53,600 bases of DNA from Oculatella sp. LEGE 06141 (GTDB lineage Bacteria > Cyanobacteriota > Cyanobacteriia > Elainellales > Elainellaceae). The number at the start of each line of letters is the position of its first letter. Within the stretch, counting starts at the first letter, position 1. The notes under the pieces were generated by a model, which worked only from the letters and a program-made list of their open reading frames with translations, was not told where the DNA came from and did not search any database. Shown piece after piece: positions 53,387-53,600 of the stretch. Where the stretch lies: assembly GCF_015207605.1 (NCBI RefSeq), contig NZ_JADEWO010000045.1, positions 1-53,600 of the forward strand, in the 5' to 3' direction. The position numbers and the translations under genes were made by a program.

Positions 53387-53600
53387 TTAAAATGGCCGCA
53401 ACGGTTGTGGCTCAAGCTGTGGAAGCTGCGGCTGTGGTGTGGGTTGCACGGGTGCAGGTTGAGTTGGGGCTGGTAGTTGAACGGGTGGTGTGGGTTGAGT
53501 CGGTGGTGTAATGGGTTGCTGGGGCACCTGCGGCTGAGGTGCCTGTTGCGGGGGCGTGGGTGATGGGGCAGGTTGGGCGGGTGGCTGTACGGGTGCAGGT
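53387..53600 (-). CDS. Partial gene with proline/glutamine-rich C-terminal tail
   Basis: The frame is open from the right edge to a TAA at 53387-53389, giving at least 70 residues of low-complexity Pro/Gln/Thr repeats such as QPPAQPAPSPTPPQQAPQPQ, ending LEPQPLRPF. Tails of this kind are common on exported or cell-wall proteins. The domain content lies outside the window, so the function is unknown. It ends near a strong terminator hairpin. Confidence 0.7.
   Translation of the reverse strand, partial: PAPVQPPAQPAPSPTPPQQAPQPQVPQQPITPPTQPTPPVQLPAPTQPAPVQPTPQPQLPQLEPQPLRPF

Overview
The window reads as a chromosomal piece of a filamentous or mat-forming cyanobacterium. The palindrome GCGATCGC (HIP1), a hallmark of cyanobacterial genomes, recurs inside and between genes. 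The gene content agrees: an NDH-1 NdhK subunit, a CrtO-type carotenoid ketolase, an acyl-lipid desaturase, a deoC-recO pair, a Ser/Thr kinase fused to WD40 repeats, PRC-barrel/DUF2382 proteins and many PAS/GGDEF signalling modules. No rRNA, tRNA or CRISPR array was found. Both edges cut through genes: a minus-strand start at the left (possibly IS66-like) and the proline-rich tail of a minus-strand gene at the right.

Layout. 1-4.4 kb: a four-gene minus-strand surface-polysaccharide operon (GT10 fucosyltransferase-like, two paralogous GT-A enzymes, a sugar-nucleotide epimerase). 4.7-12.6 kb: a response regulator-diguanylate cyclase, an ABC exporter half-transporter, a YdcF-like membrane protein, a peptidoglycan-binding protein, ilvC, an amidase and a Trypco1-domain protein. 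12.7-17.4 kb: GT4 glycosyltransferase, MFS permease, recO and deoC, all on the minus strand. 17.6-23 kb: two small secreted proteins, the kinase-WD40 receptor, an NTF2-like protein and a desaturase with its own terminator. 23.4-35 kb: a stress-flavoured stretch with a glycine-rich membrane protein, tandem PRC-barrel/DUF2382 paralogues, an ndhK away from ndhC/ndhJ, DUF2243 protein plus CrtO, manganese catalase, DUF4383 protein, DUF362 protein and a DUF305 lipoprotein. 35-40 kb: a GIY-YIG-like protein, a 732-residue pentapeptide/HhH/membrane protein, a hypothetical protein and a UbiG-like methyltransferase. 40-43.7 kb: a copper P-type ATPase with a small membrane companion, and an aldo/keto reductase. 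44-49 kb: a multi-PAS protein with no output domain, an SH3-like secreted protein, a holin-like membrane protein, YbjQ and PEBP proteins. 49-52.7 kb: metH, whose stop overlaps the start of the PEBP gene.

How the genes fit together. Several units look co-transcribed: the polysaccharide operon (ATGA overlap), recO-MFS (3 nt gap), crtO-DUF2243 (touching), copA with its companion (38 nt) and metH-PEBP (TAATG). The 23.4-35 kb stretch brings together protection against peroxide (Mn catalase), carotenoid modification (CrtO) and envelope or stress proteins (DUF2382, DUF4383, DUF305), which suggests tolerance of desiccation, light or oxidants. Nothing seen is convincingly a wholly new system. The least explained items are the pentapeptide-HhH membrane protein, the non-clustered ndhK, the PAS-only sensor, the apparently shortened copA companion and a dispersed ~90 bp inverted repeat.
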